A stretch of DNA of 64,000 bases from Sphingomonas_L flavalba_A (GTDB taxonomy: Bacteria; Pseudomonadota; Alphaproteobacteria; Sphingomonadales; Sphingomonadaceae), in NCBI RefSeq assembly GCF_047553045.1, contig NZ_CP180208.1, positions 3,038,001 to 3,102,000 on the forward strand. Direction: 5' to 3'. The position numbers and the translations under genes were made by a program. The notes beneath the pieces are model-generated. The model had not been told where the DNA came from. It was given only the letters and a program-made list of their open reading frames with translations, and searched no databases. Position 1 is the first letter of the stretch. The number at the start of each line of letters is the position of its first letter. Shown piece by piece: positions 45,495 through 52,875 of the stretch.

Positions 45495-46240
45495 CCGAAC
45501 TGCTGCTGGTGGCGTTCGCCGGCGTCATCGCCGGGGCGATGAACGCGATGGCCGGCGGCGGATCGTTCATTTCGCTGCCGGCGCTGATCGCGGCGGGTGT
45601 GCCATCGACGATCGCCAATGCGTCCAGCACGGTGGCGCTGTTCCCCGGCGGCCTGGCCAGCGTCTGGGCCTATCGCGACGGGTTGCGCCCGATCGCCAGC
45701 GTGCCGGTGCGGACGATGGCGGCGGTGACGGTGACCGGCGGGCTGATCGGCGGGCTGCTGCTGATCCTGACGCCGTCGCGGGCGTTCGACCTGATCCTGC
45801 CCTGGCTGCTGCTGACCGCGACGCTGGCGATCATCTTCGCCAGGCAGATCGGCGAAGCGCTGCGCCGCCGTTTCACGCTGGGCGCGCCGGTGGTGCTGGG
45901 CGTGCAGTTCGTCCTCGGCCTGTATGGCGGCTATTTCGGCGGCGCGGTCGGGCTGATGATGCTCGCCGCGTGGGGGCTGCTCGACGGCGCCGACCCCAAG
46001 AGCCTGAACCCGCCGCGCACGCTGATGACCAGCGCTGCCAACAGCGCCGCGATCCTGCTGTTCATCGTCGCCGGCATGGTTGCCTGGGGACCGGCGCTGG
46101 CGCTGCTGCTCGGCGCGCTGGCCGGCGGCTATGGCGGTGCGCTTGTCGGGCGGCGTTTGCCGGCGGGGGTGGTGCGCGGCTTCACCATCTTCATCACCGC
46201 GACGACGACGCTGGTCTTTTTCTATCGCGCGTTCGCGTAG
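45491..46240 (+). CDS. TauE/SafE-family membrane permease
   Basis: A 249-residue polytopic protein of eight predicted helices. The N-terminal AGAMNAMAGGGSFISLP and the mid-chain FVLGLYGGYFGGAVG (about 140-154) are the two signature halves of TauE/SafE sulfite/organosulfonate exporters; the C-terminal half repeats this pattern. Substrate not known. The GTG start lies inside the rlmN stop codon (GTGA). Sulfur substrates are common in the family, but this is inference. Confidence 0.88.
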   Translation: MTELLLVAFAGVIAGAMNAMAGGGSFISLPALIAAGVPSTIANASSTVALFPGGLASVWAYRDGLRPIASVPVRTMAAVTVTGGLIGGLLLILTPSRAFDLILPWLLLTATLAIIFARQIGEALRRRFTLGAPVVLGVQFVLGLYGGYFGGAVGLMMLAAWGLLDGADPKSLNPPRTLMTSAANSAAILLFIVAGMVAWGPALALLLGALAGGYGGALVGRRLPAGVVRGFTIFITATTTLVFFYRAFA

Positions 46241-46326
46241 GCCGCGCTTGACCCTGACCGGCCCTCGAACCGCCCGGCGGAAAACGGGGCTAGGATTATC
46301 GCGCCGGAATTTGATACGGCTAGGCT

Positions 46327-47562
46327 ATGTCTCTGCTTTCCCCCTTTCTCCGCCGCCTTGTCCGTCGGGGCGAACTGGCAGTCACCAACGCTGATGGGTC
46401 GGTCGAGCGTTTCGGCATCCCGGAAGCCGGCTTCCCGACCGTCGCGATCCGCTTCACCGACCGGAGCGTGACCGGGGCGATCGCCCGCAACCCGCAGCTT
46501 GCCGCCGGCGAAGCGTTCATGGACGGGCGGATGGTGATGGAGCAGGGCGACATCCTGGCGCTGCTCCGCGTGATCCTCCACAACGCGCCGTGGGAAGGCG
46601 GCGGCGCGGTCGAGGTCGACATCGGCAACCCGCTGATGCGGCTGGTCGACCGCAGCCGGGCGGCGCTCGGCCGGCTGAACTGGGAACGACGGTCGAAACA
46701 GAACGTCGCCCATCATTACGACCTGTCTGACGATCTCTACGCGTTGTTCCTCGACGCCGACCGGCAATATAGCTGCGCCTATTTCACCGACCCCGGCAAC
46801 AGCCTGGAGCAGGCGCAGGCCGACAAGAAAGCGCATATCGCCGCCAAGCTGAACCTTCAGCCGGGTAACCGGGTGCTGGACATCGGCTGCGGCTGGGGCG
46901 GGATGGCGCTCTATCTGGCGCGGGCGGTCGAGGGGGTCAGCGTGCTCGGCATCACCCTGTCGGAAGAGCAGCTGAAGGTTGCCCGCCGCCGCGCCGAGGA
47001 GCAGGGGCTGGCCGACCGGGTCCGGTTCGAGCTGCGCGACTACCGCCGGGTCGAGGAGGGGTTCGACCGCATCGTCTCGGTCGGGATGTTCGAGCATGTC
47101 GGGCCGCCCAACTACCTGACCTTCTTCCGCAAGTGCCGCGAGATACTGGCCGACGATGGCGCGATGCTGATCCACACGATCGGCCGCCTCGGCACGCCGG
47201 GGCAGACCGACCCGTGGACGCGCAAATATATCTTCCCCGGCGGCTATTGCCCGTCGCTGAGCGAGATCGTCTCGGCCAGCGAGAAGGCGCATCTGATCGC
47301 CACCGATGCCGAGAATCTGCGGCTGCACTACGCCTACACCCTCCAGCACTGGTACGACCGGGCGACCGCCAACCGCGACGCGATAGTCGCGCTGTACGAC
47401 GAACGGTTCTTTCGCATGTGGCAATTCTATCTGGCCGGATCGCTGGTTGCGTTCGAAGCGGCGGAGATGTGCAACTACCAGATCCAGTACACCCGCCGCC
47501 GCACCGCCCTGCCGATCACCCGCGACTATATGGCGCAGGCGGAGGCGCGGTTGCCGCGATAG
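46327..47562 (+). CDS. cfa: Cyclopropane-fatty-acyl-phospholipid synthase
   Basis: A 411-residue SAM-dependent enzyme that methylenates cis-unsaturated acyl chains in membrane phospholipids. An N-terminal lipid-binding domain runs to about 110; VAHHYDLSDDLYALFLD near 125, VLDIGCGWGGMALYLARA near 180 (SAM-binding motif I) and FEHVGPPNYLTFFRKC near 256 are class signatures, and FPGGYCPSLSEI near 305. Length is normal. The leader has only a weak Shine-Dalgarno (TAGG). Confidence 0.95.
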   Translation: MSLLSPFLRRLVRRGELAVTNADGSVERFGIPEAGFPTVAIRFTDRSVTGAIARNPQLAAGEAFMDGRMVMEQGDILALLRVILHNAPWEGGGAVEVDIGNPLMRLVDRSRAALGRLNWERRSKQNVAHHYDLSDDLYALFLDADRQYSCAYFTDPGNSLEQAQADKKAHIAAKLNLQPGNRVLDIGCGWGGMALYLARAVEGVSVLGITLSEEQLKVARRRAEEQGLADRVRFELRDYRRVEEGFDRIVSVGMFEHVGPPNYLTFFRKCREILADDGAMLIHTIGRLGTPGQTDPWTRKYIFPGGYCPSLSEIVSASEKAHLIATDAENLRLHYAYTLQHWYDRATANRDAIVALYDERFFRMWQFYLAGSLVAFEAAEMCNYQIQYTRRRTALPITRDYMAQAEARLPR

Positions 47563-47577
47563 AGTTTGCGTAGGCGA

Positions 47578-47654
47578 CACCGGCCCGCGCCCCCACCCGA
47601 CCTCCCAACGACAGTATCCTGGAATGGGAGGCCGGGTGGGGGCGCGGGCCGGTG
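47578..47654. repeat. Very long near-perfect inverted repeat after cfa
   Basis: Two 30-base arms (47578-47607 and 47625-47654) are complementary apart from one position that makes a G-T pair, enclosing a 17-base loop. The arms read CACCGGCCCGCGCCCCCACC and onward. The stem starts about 15 bases after the cfa stop and ends 94 bases before argG. It would form an unusually stable hairpin in either transcript and may be a mobile palindromic repeat or a strong terminator. Confidence 0.7.
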
Positions 47655-47748
47655 CCGCTTCCATCAATCAGTTCCGATGTTGTGACTCGCCCCGCCGCTG
47701 CCTAATAGGGCGGCGATTCCCTTCCTATCCGACAGGACCAAGCCGACA

Positions 47749-48966
47749 ATGACCGACACGATCGACCGGGTGGTGCTCGCCTTCTCCGGTGGCCTCGACA
47801 CCAGCGTGATCCTGAAGTGGCTGCAGACCACCTATCGCTGCGAGGTCGTCACCTTTACCGCCGATCTCGGTCAGGGCGAGGAGCTGGAACCGGCGCGGCG
47901 CAAGGCCGAGCTGATGGGGGTGAAGCAGGAGCATATCTTCGTCGACGACCTGCGCGAGGAGTTCGTGCGGGACTATGTGTTCCCGATGATGCGCGCCAAT
48001 GCGCTGTACGAGGGGCTGTACCTGCTCGGCACGTCGATTGCGCGTCCGCTGATCGCCAAGCGTCAGGTCGAGATTGCCCGTCAGGTCGGCGCCGACGCGG
48101 TCAGCCACGGCGCGACCGGCAAGGGCAACGACCAGGTCCGCTTCGAACTGGGCTATTACGCGCTTGCCCCCGACATCAAGGTGATCGCGCCGTGGCGGGA
48201 ATGGGACCTGACCAGCCGCACGGCGCTGATCGCTTTCGCCGAAGCGCACCAGATCCCGGTGCCGAAGGACAAACGCGGCGAAAGCCCGTTCTCGACGGAC
48301 GCCAATCTTCTCCACACCTCGTCGGAAGGCAAGGTGCTGGAAGATCCGTGGGAAGAAGTGCCGGACTATGTCTATTCGCGCACCGTCAACCCGGAGGACG
48401 CGCCCGACGCGCCGGAGATCATCACCATCGATTTCGAGCGCGGCGACGCAGTCGCGATTAATGGCGAGGGGCTGTCGCCCGCCAGCCTGCTGGCAAAGCT
48501 GAACGACCTTGGCCGCACCCACGGCATCGGCCGGCTCGATCTGGTCGAGAACCGCTTCGTCGGCATGAAGTCGCGCGGCATGTACGAGACGCCGGGCGGT
48601 ACGATTCTCCACCTCGCCCATCGCGGGATCGAGCAGATCACCCTGGACCGCGGTGCCGCCCACCTGAAGGACGAACTCGCGCCGCGCTATGCCGAGCTGA
48701 TATACAATGGCCTCTGGTTCAGCCCGGAACGCGAGATGTTGCAGGCGCTGGTCGATCACAGTCAGCAGAAGGTGACCGGCACCGTTCGGCTAAAGCTGTA
48801 TAAGGGCGGCGTCCACGTCATCGGGCGCAAGTCGCCTTACTCGCTCTACTCGGAAAAGGTCGTCACCTTCGAGGACGATGCCGGCGCCTACGACCAGCGC
48901 GATGCCGAGGGTTTCATCAAACTGAACGCGCTGCGCCTGCGCCTGCTCGGCCGGCGCGACTGTTAA
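47749..48966 (+). CDS. argG: Argininosuccinate synthase
   Basis: Joins citrulline and aspartate with ATP in arginine synthesis. The 405-residue chain has the P-loop FSGGLDTSVILKWL (12-25), TGKGNDQVRFELGYYALAPD near 123 and SPFSTDANLLHTSSEG near 180, all family markers. The start at 47749 begins MTDTIDRVVLAFSGG. argB lies 7.6 kb downstream on the other strand, so the arginine genes are scattered. Confidence 0.97.
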   Translation: MTDTIDRVVLAFSGGLDTSVILKWLQTTYRCEVVTFTADLGQGEELEPARRKAELMGVKQEHIFVDDLREEFVRDYVFPMMRANALYEGLYLLGTSIARPLIAKRQVEIARQVGADAVSHGATGKGNDQVRFELGYYALAPDIKVIAPWREWDLTSRTALIAFAEAHQIPVPKDKRGESPFSTDANLLHTSSEGKVLEDPWEEVPDYVYSRTVNPEDAPDAPEIITIDFERGDAVAINGEGLSPASLLAKLNDLGRTHGIGRLDLVENRFVGMKSRGMYETPGGTILHLAHRGIEQITLDRGAAHLKDELAPRYAELIYNGLWFSPEREMLQALVDHSQQKVTGTVRLKLYKGGVHVIGRKSPYSLYSEKVVTFEDDAGAYDQRDAEGFIKLNALRLRLLGRRDC

Positions 48967-49130
48967 CCGGGCGGCGCCCTGTCGTCATGCTCGGCGCAGG
49001 CCGATGTCGCCAGCAGCGGCGGCGCACCCGTTCGCCGGCCGCGCTGGCAGATAGTTGTGCGCGGGCTGGGCTGCGCGATGAACAGCGGGTTGCGCGCCGG
49101 CTTGAAGCGGAGCGGCACAGGGAATAGGCC

Positions 49131-50708
49131 TTGGGCGTGAACCAGAGCGTGCCTCCGTCCGGACTGGATGCCCCATGGTGGCAGGGCTGGTCGTTCCTGG
49201 CACTATTGGTGGGTTTGAGCATCGTCCCGCTGCTCTACCCGTCGATCCCGCCGCTGGTCGACCTGCCCGGCCATATGGGGCGCTATCAGGTGCAGCTGAT
49301 GGGCGACGCATCGCCCAGCCTGTCGGCTTTCTACAGTTTTGACTGGCAGTTGATCGGCAATCTTGGCGTCGACCTGCTGGTCGAGCTGCTGGCCCCGGTC
49401 TTCGGATTGGAACTGGCGGTGAAGCTGATCGTCATCGCCATTCCGGCGCTGACCGTCATCGGCATGATCTGGATCGCGCGTGAGGTTCATGGCCGGGTGC
49501 CGCCGACGGTGCTGTTCGCGTTGCCGCTTGCCTATGGCCATCCGTTCCATTTCGGCTTCGTCAATTTCGCGCTGTCGATGGCACTGGCGCTGAACGCTTT
49601 CGCCCTGTGGTTGCGGCTGGCGCGGCTCGGCCGGTTCCGGTTGCGGGCGGTTCTGTTCCTGCCGCTGTCGATGCTGCTTTGGGTCACCCACACCTATGGC
49701 TGGGGTACGCTGGGCGTCATGGCATTTTCGGCGGAGGTGGTGCGTATCCACGATTCCGGGCGGGCCTGGCACCGGTCGCTGGTATCAGCGGGTATCCAAT
49801 GTCTCGCGCTCGCGCCGCCGGTGTTGCTGATGGCGTTGTGGCGCGGCGGCCAGCATGTCGGGGGCCAGACCGGTGACTGGTTCAACTGGGATGCCAAGGC
49901 GCTGTGGATCGAGATGACACTACGCGATCGCTGGCGCTGGTTTGACGTCGCGACGCTTGGCGCGATGTTGCTGGTCGTCGGCGCCGCGCTGTTCAGTCGC
50001 CGTCTTGGTTTCTCACGGAATCTGGCGGCGAGCGCGCTGGTCCTGCTCGCGGTGTTCCTGTTGTTGCCGCGGGTAGTGTTCGGCAGCGCCTATGCCGACA
50101 TGCGGTTGACCCCGTTCATGATCGCGGTCGCATTGGTTGCTATCCGGCCCGGCACGGTGGCGAGCCGGCGGTTCCTGGGCGCCGTCGCGGTTGCCGGCCT
50201 CTCGTTTTTCGTCGTGCGCACCGCCGCGACGACGACCAGCCTTGCGCTGGCGAGCGACCGCTACGACCGCGCACTCGTCGCGCTCGACCACGTACCGCGT
50301 GGTGCCCGGCTGGTAACCTTCGTCGGCCATGGCTGTGGTCTGCCGTGGTTCAGTGCTCGCACCGAGCATCTGGGCGGAATGGCGATCGTCCGGCGCGAGG
50401 CGTTTTCCAACGACCAGTGGGCGATGGCCGGCGCCCAGTTGCTCGGCGTGCGCGATATCGGCGCGCCCGGTTTCGATCGCGATCCGTCCGAACTGGTCAC
50501 CGCGCGCGATTGCGAGGGAGAACAGTGGCACACCATCGACCAGGCGCTGACCCGTTTTCCGCGCGCCGCCTTCGACTATGTCTGGCTGATCGGCCCGCCG
50601 CATATTCGCCCGGAATGGGTGCGCGGGCTATTGCTGATCTGGACCAACGGCCGCGATCGGCTCTATCGGGCGGGGCATAGCCTTCCTGTTCAGGACCAGC
50701 GATTATGA
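49131..50708 (+). CDS. Polytopic membrane protein, GT-C glycosyltransferase-like
   Basis: A 525-residue protein with about 11 hydrophobic segments between residues 20 and 365 and a soluble C-terminal domain (about 370-525). The lipid-facing loop near 40-70 (SIPPLVDLPGHMGRYQVQL) has an acidic residue typical of GT-C enzymes, but DxD is not clear. The TTG start at 49131 has AGGGA seven bases upstream; GTG at 49137 is an alternative. Codon usage looks slightly less GC-extreme than neighbours, by eye. It overlaps the GT2 gene by four bases. Probably transfers a sugar from a polyprenyl-phosphate donor. Confidence 0.65.
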   Translation: MGVNQSVPPSGLDAPWWQGWSFLALLVGLSIVPLLYPSIPPLVDLPGHMGRYQVQLMGDASPSLSAFYSFDWQLIGNLGVDLLVELLAPVFGLELAVKLIVIAIPALTVIGMIWIAREVHGRVPPTVLFALPLAYGHPFHFGFVNFALSMALALNAFALWLRLARLGRFRLRAVLFLPLSMLLWVTHTYGWGTLGVMAFSAEVVRIHDSGRAWHRSLVSAGIQCLALAPPVLLMALWRGGQHVGGQTGDWFNWDAKALWIEMTLRDRWRWFDVATLGAMLLVVGAALFSRRLGFSRNLAASALVLLAVFLLLPRVVFGSAYADMRLTPFMIAVALVAIRPGTVASRRFLGAVAVAGLSFFVVRTAATTTSLALASDRYDRALVALDHVPRGARLVTFVGHGCGLPWFSARTEHLGGMAIVRREAFSNDQWAMAGAQLLGVRDIGAPGFDRDPSELVTARDCEGEQWHTIDQALTRFPRAAFDYVWLIGPPHIRPEWVRGLLLIWTNGRDRLYRAGHSLPVQDQRL

Positions 50709-51736
50709 CCGCCCCGCGCCCGGCGCTTTCCATCGTCGTTCCCTGTTACAACGAAGCGCCCTGTCTGGCGGAATTGCACCGTCGCCTGTCCACCGCCGCA
50801 ACCGCCGTCGTCGGGACGTCGCACGAGATCGTGCTGATCAACGACGGTTCGCGCGATGGCAGCTGGGCGGTGATGCAGCGCCTGTGCGCCGCCGACCCGC
50901 ATCTGGCGGCGATCGACCTGTCGCGCAACCACGGCCACCAGCTGGCGCTGACCGCCGGGCTGGATCTGTGCCGGGGCGAACGCATCCTGATCATCGACGC
51001 CGATCTGCAGGACCCGCCAGAACTGCTGAGCGAGATGATGGCGGTAATGGACGGCGAGGCCGCCGACGTCGTCTATGCCGTACGCCGCAAGCGCGCCGGC
51101 GAGACGCTGTTCAAGAAGGCGACGGCGGCGGTGTTCTACCGCGCGCTCAGCCGGCTGACCGACACCGACATACCGATCGACACCGGCGATTTCCGGCTGA
51201 TGAGCCGGCGGGCGCTCGATGCGCTGCTCAGCCTGCCGGAGCAGGCGCGCTTCATCCGGGGCATGGTTGCCTGGATCGGCTTTCGTCAGGTGCCCTTTCC
51301 CTACGACCGGGCGGAGCGGCTGGCCGGCGAATCGCATTACCCGCTGTCGAAGATGATCCGCTTCGCCCTCGACGCGGTCACCGGCTTCTCGACCGCGCCG
51401 CTGCGGCTGGCCAGCCATGTCGCGCTATGGCTGCTCGCCGTGTCCTTCCTGCTGCTGATCTACATCGCCATCGGATTCTTCAGCGGCAGCGCGGTGCAGG
51501 GCTGGACGTCGCTGATGCTGATCGTCGTCGTGCTCGGCGCGGTGCAGATGTTCGTGCTCGGCATGATCGGCGAATATCTCGGACGCCTGTACATCGAGGC
51601 GAAGCGCCGGCCGCTCTACATCGTCTCCGACATCGCCGGGCCGCTCAGCAACCAGGCGCGGCTAGGTCATGTGCCGGCGGATATGATGGCGGCGAGCGAT
51701 ACCCCCGGGGGCAGCGGGAACCGCCCGATCGCGTGA
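50705..51736 (+). CDS. Family 2 polyprenyl-phosphate glycosyltransferase
   Basis: A 343-residue inner-membrane enzyme of the DPM/GtrB type. The GT-A domain has VPCYNEAP (12-19), INDGSRDGSW (about 44-53) and the metal-binding DADLQDPPE (about 98-106), followed by HYPLSKMIRFALD near 218 and two helices around 237-261 and 271-297. It would attach a sugar to undecaprenyl phosphate on the cytoplasmic face. Its ATG overlaps the stop of the GT-C gene, so donor synthesis and transfer may be coupled. A GtrA-like gene lies 0.7 kb away on the other strand. Confidence 0.9.
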   Translation: MTAPRPALSIVVPCYNEAPCLAELHRRLSTAATAVVGTSHEIVLINDGSRDGSWAVMQRLCAADPHLAAIDLSRNHGHQLALTAGLDLCRGERILIIDADLQDPPELLSEMMAVMDGEAADVVYAVRRKRAGETLFKKATAAVFYRALSRLTDTDIPIDTGDFRLMSRRALDALLSLPEQARFIRGMVAWIGFRQVPFPYDRAERLAGESHYPLSKMIRFALDAVTGFSTAPLRLASHVALWLLAVSFLLLIYIAIGFFSGSAVQGWTSLMLIVVVLGAVQMFVLGMIGEYLGRLYIEAKRRPLYIVSDIAGPLSNQARLGHVPADMMAASDTPGGSGNRPIA

Positions 51737-52395
51737 CGTTCCAGCGCGAAGACGCGCTCGAACAGGCGGTTGACCGGGGCCGGCGGCAGCGTGTCGTCGC
51801 TGTCCTGCTTGCCGCGCAGCCGCCCGGCGATCCGCGCGCCCGCCGCCAGCGGGAACAGCAGGCTGTTGAACCAGGCGAGCATTTCCAGCCGCAGGCCGGC
51901 GTCAGCGACCGCCTTGGTCAGGGTCGCGCGGGTGTAGCGGCGGTGGTGGTGGTTGACGACGTCGTGCGCGCTCCACATCCACGGGTGGGCTGGGACGGTA
52001 ATCAGCACGCGTCCGTCCGGCGCCAGCCTGTCGGCCATCGCGCGGAGGGCGGCGCGGTCGTCGGCGACATGTTCGACGACATCGAGCGCGGCGATAAGCG
52101 AATAGCCGCCGGGCACCCCGGTAAGAGCGGGCAGCGGGCTGCTGCCGACAGGGCGGCCGAGTCGCTCGCTGGCGACGCCGCGCGCCACCGGGTCGATCTC
52201 GATCGCGTCAACCGTACCGAAACGGCCGAGCATCGCGAGATTGTGGCCGGTGCCGCAACCGATCTCCAGCACGCGCGCGTCGGCGGGGAGAACGATGCGC
52301 CGGGCGATCAGCGCCGCCAGCACCTCTCGCCGGGCGCGATACCACCAATGACGGGTGTCGAGCGCCGCCATCCGATCATAGACGATGCGTTCCAT
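51667..52395 (-). CDS. Class I SAM-dependent methyltransferase
   Basis: A 242-residue methyltransferase. Motif I is VLEIGCGTGHNLAML (about 43-57); IEIDP and DVVEHVADDRAALR follow in the standard order; WWYRARREVLAALI near 17-30 and FNSLLFPLAAGARI near 182 resemble the methyltransferase class found in glycan clusters. Substrate unknown, but the neighbourhood suggests a lipid- or sugar-linked target. It overlaps the GT2 gene by 70 bases tail to tail, and starts in the GtrA stop codon (TGATG). Confidence 0.85.
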   Translation of the reverse strand: MERIVYDRMAALDTRHWWYRARREVLAALIARRIVLPADARVLEIGCGTGHNLAMLGRFGTVDAIEIDPVARGVASERLGRPVGSSPLPALTGVPGGYSLIAALDVVEHVADDRAALRAMADRLAPDGRVLITVPAHPWMWSAHDVVNHHHRRYTRATLTKAVADAGLRLEMLAWFNSLLFPLAAGARIAGRLRGKQDSDDTLPPAPVNRLFERVFALERHAIGRFPLPPGVSLAAIISAGT

Positions 52396-52826
52396 CAGTT
52401 GAAAACCCAGCGGCGGTTGAGCGCGAAGGTGGCGAGCGGGGTCACGAACAACATCGGGATCACCGGCCACCAGTCCGGCCCGCCCAGCCCCTTGGTCAGA
52501 ACCCAGGTGAACGCGCTGTTGAGCAGGTAGCTGACCAGCGATACCGCGAAGAAACGGCCGGTGGTCCGCGCCGGGTTGTCGCGCCGGCCGTGGCCGCGAA
52601 AGCTCCATCGGCTATGCACGACATAGCCGACTGCGACGCAGATGACATAGGCGAGGAACACCGCCAGCATCGGGTCCATCGCGGTGAAGGCGACGAAGGC
52701 GCCATAGGCGGCGGTGCCGAGCGCGGTGACCGCACCGCCGGTAATCGCGTAGCGGACGAGCTGGCCGAACAGCACTTGCCGTTCGGCCGCCACCGGGGAT
52801 GGGGTTTGAATCGTTTCGCGCTTCAT
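52395..52826 (-). CDS. GtrA-family membrane protein
   Basis: A 143-residue protein with four predicted helices (about 25-45, 52-72, 93-110 and 118-136). LVRYAITGGAVTALGTAAYG and SRWSFRG are GtrA-family signatures; family members are thought to help move polyprenyl-linked sugars across the inner membrane. It is translated with the methyltransferase (TGATG). With the GT2 gene and two GT-C-like genes it completes a sugar-transfer module. Confidence 0.88.
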   Translation of the reverse strand: MKRETIQTPSPVAAERQVLFGQLVRYAITGGAVTALGTAAYGAFVAFTAMDPMLAVFLAYVICVAVGYVVHSRWSFRGHGRRDNPARTTGRFFAVSLVSYLLNSAFTWVLTKGLGGPDWWPVIPMLFVTPLATFALNRRWVFN

Positions 52827-52862
52827 TGCCGGCGCGCGATGCTCTAGTGCGCGGCCAAACAC

Positions 52863-52868
52863 AAGGAA
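52863..52868 (+). promoter_or_regulatory. Ribosome-binding site that supports a TTG start
   Basis: AAGGAA lies seven bases before the TTG at 52876, whereas the first ATG in frame (52900) has no such site. This decides the start of the 598-residue membrane protein. Confidence 0.6.
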
Positions 52869-52875
52869 ACAGGCA

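Noticed and set aside
48967..49130. A possible gene in the argG/GT-C spacer
   Set aside because: Minus-strand frames here are Ser/Arg/Ala-rich and cross into both genes. I see nothing coding in the spacer.
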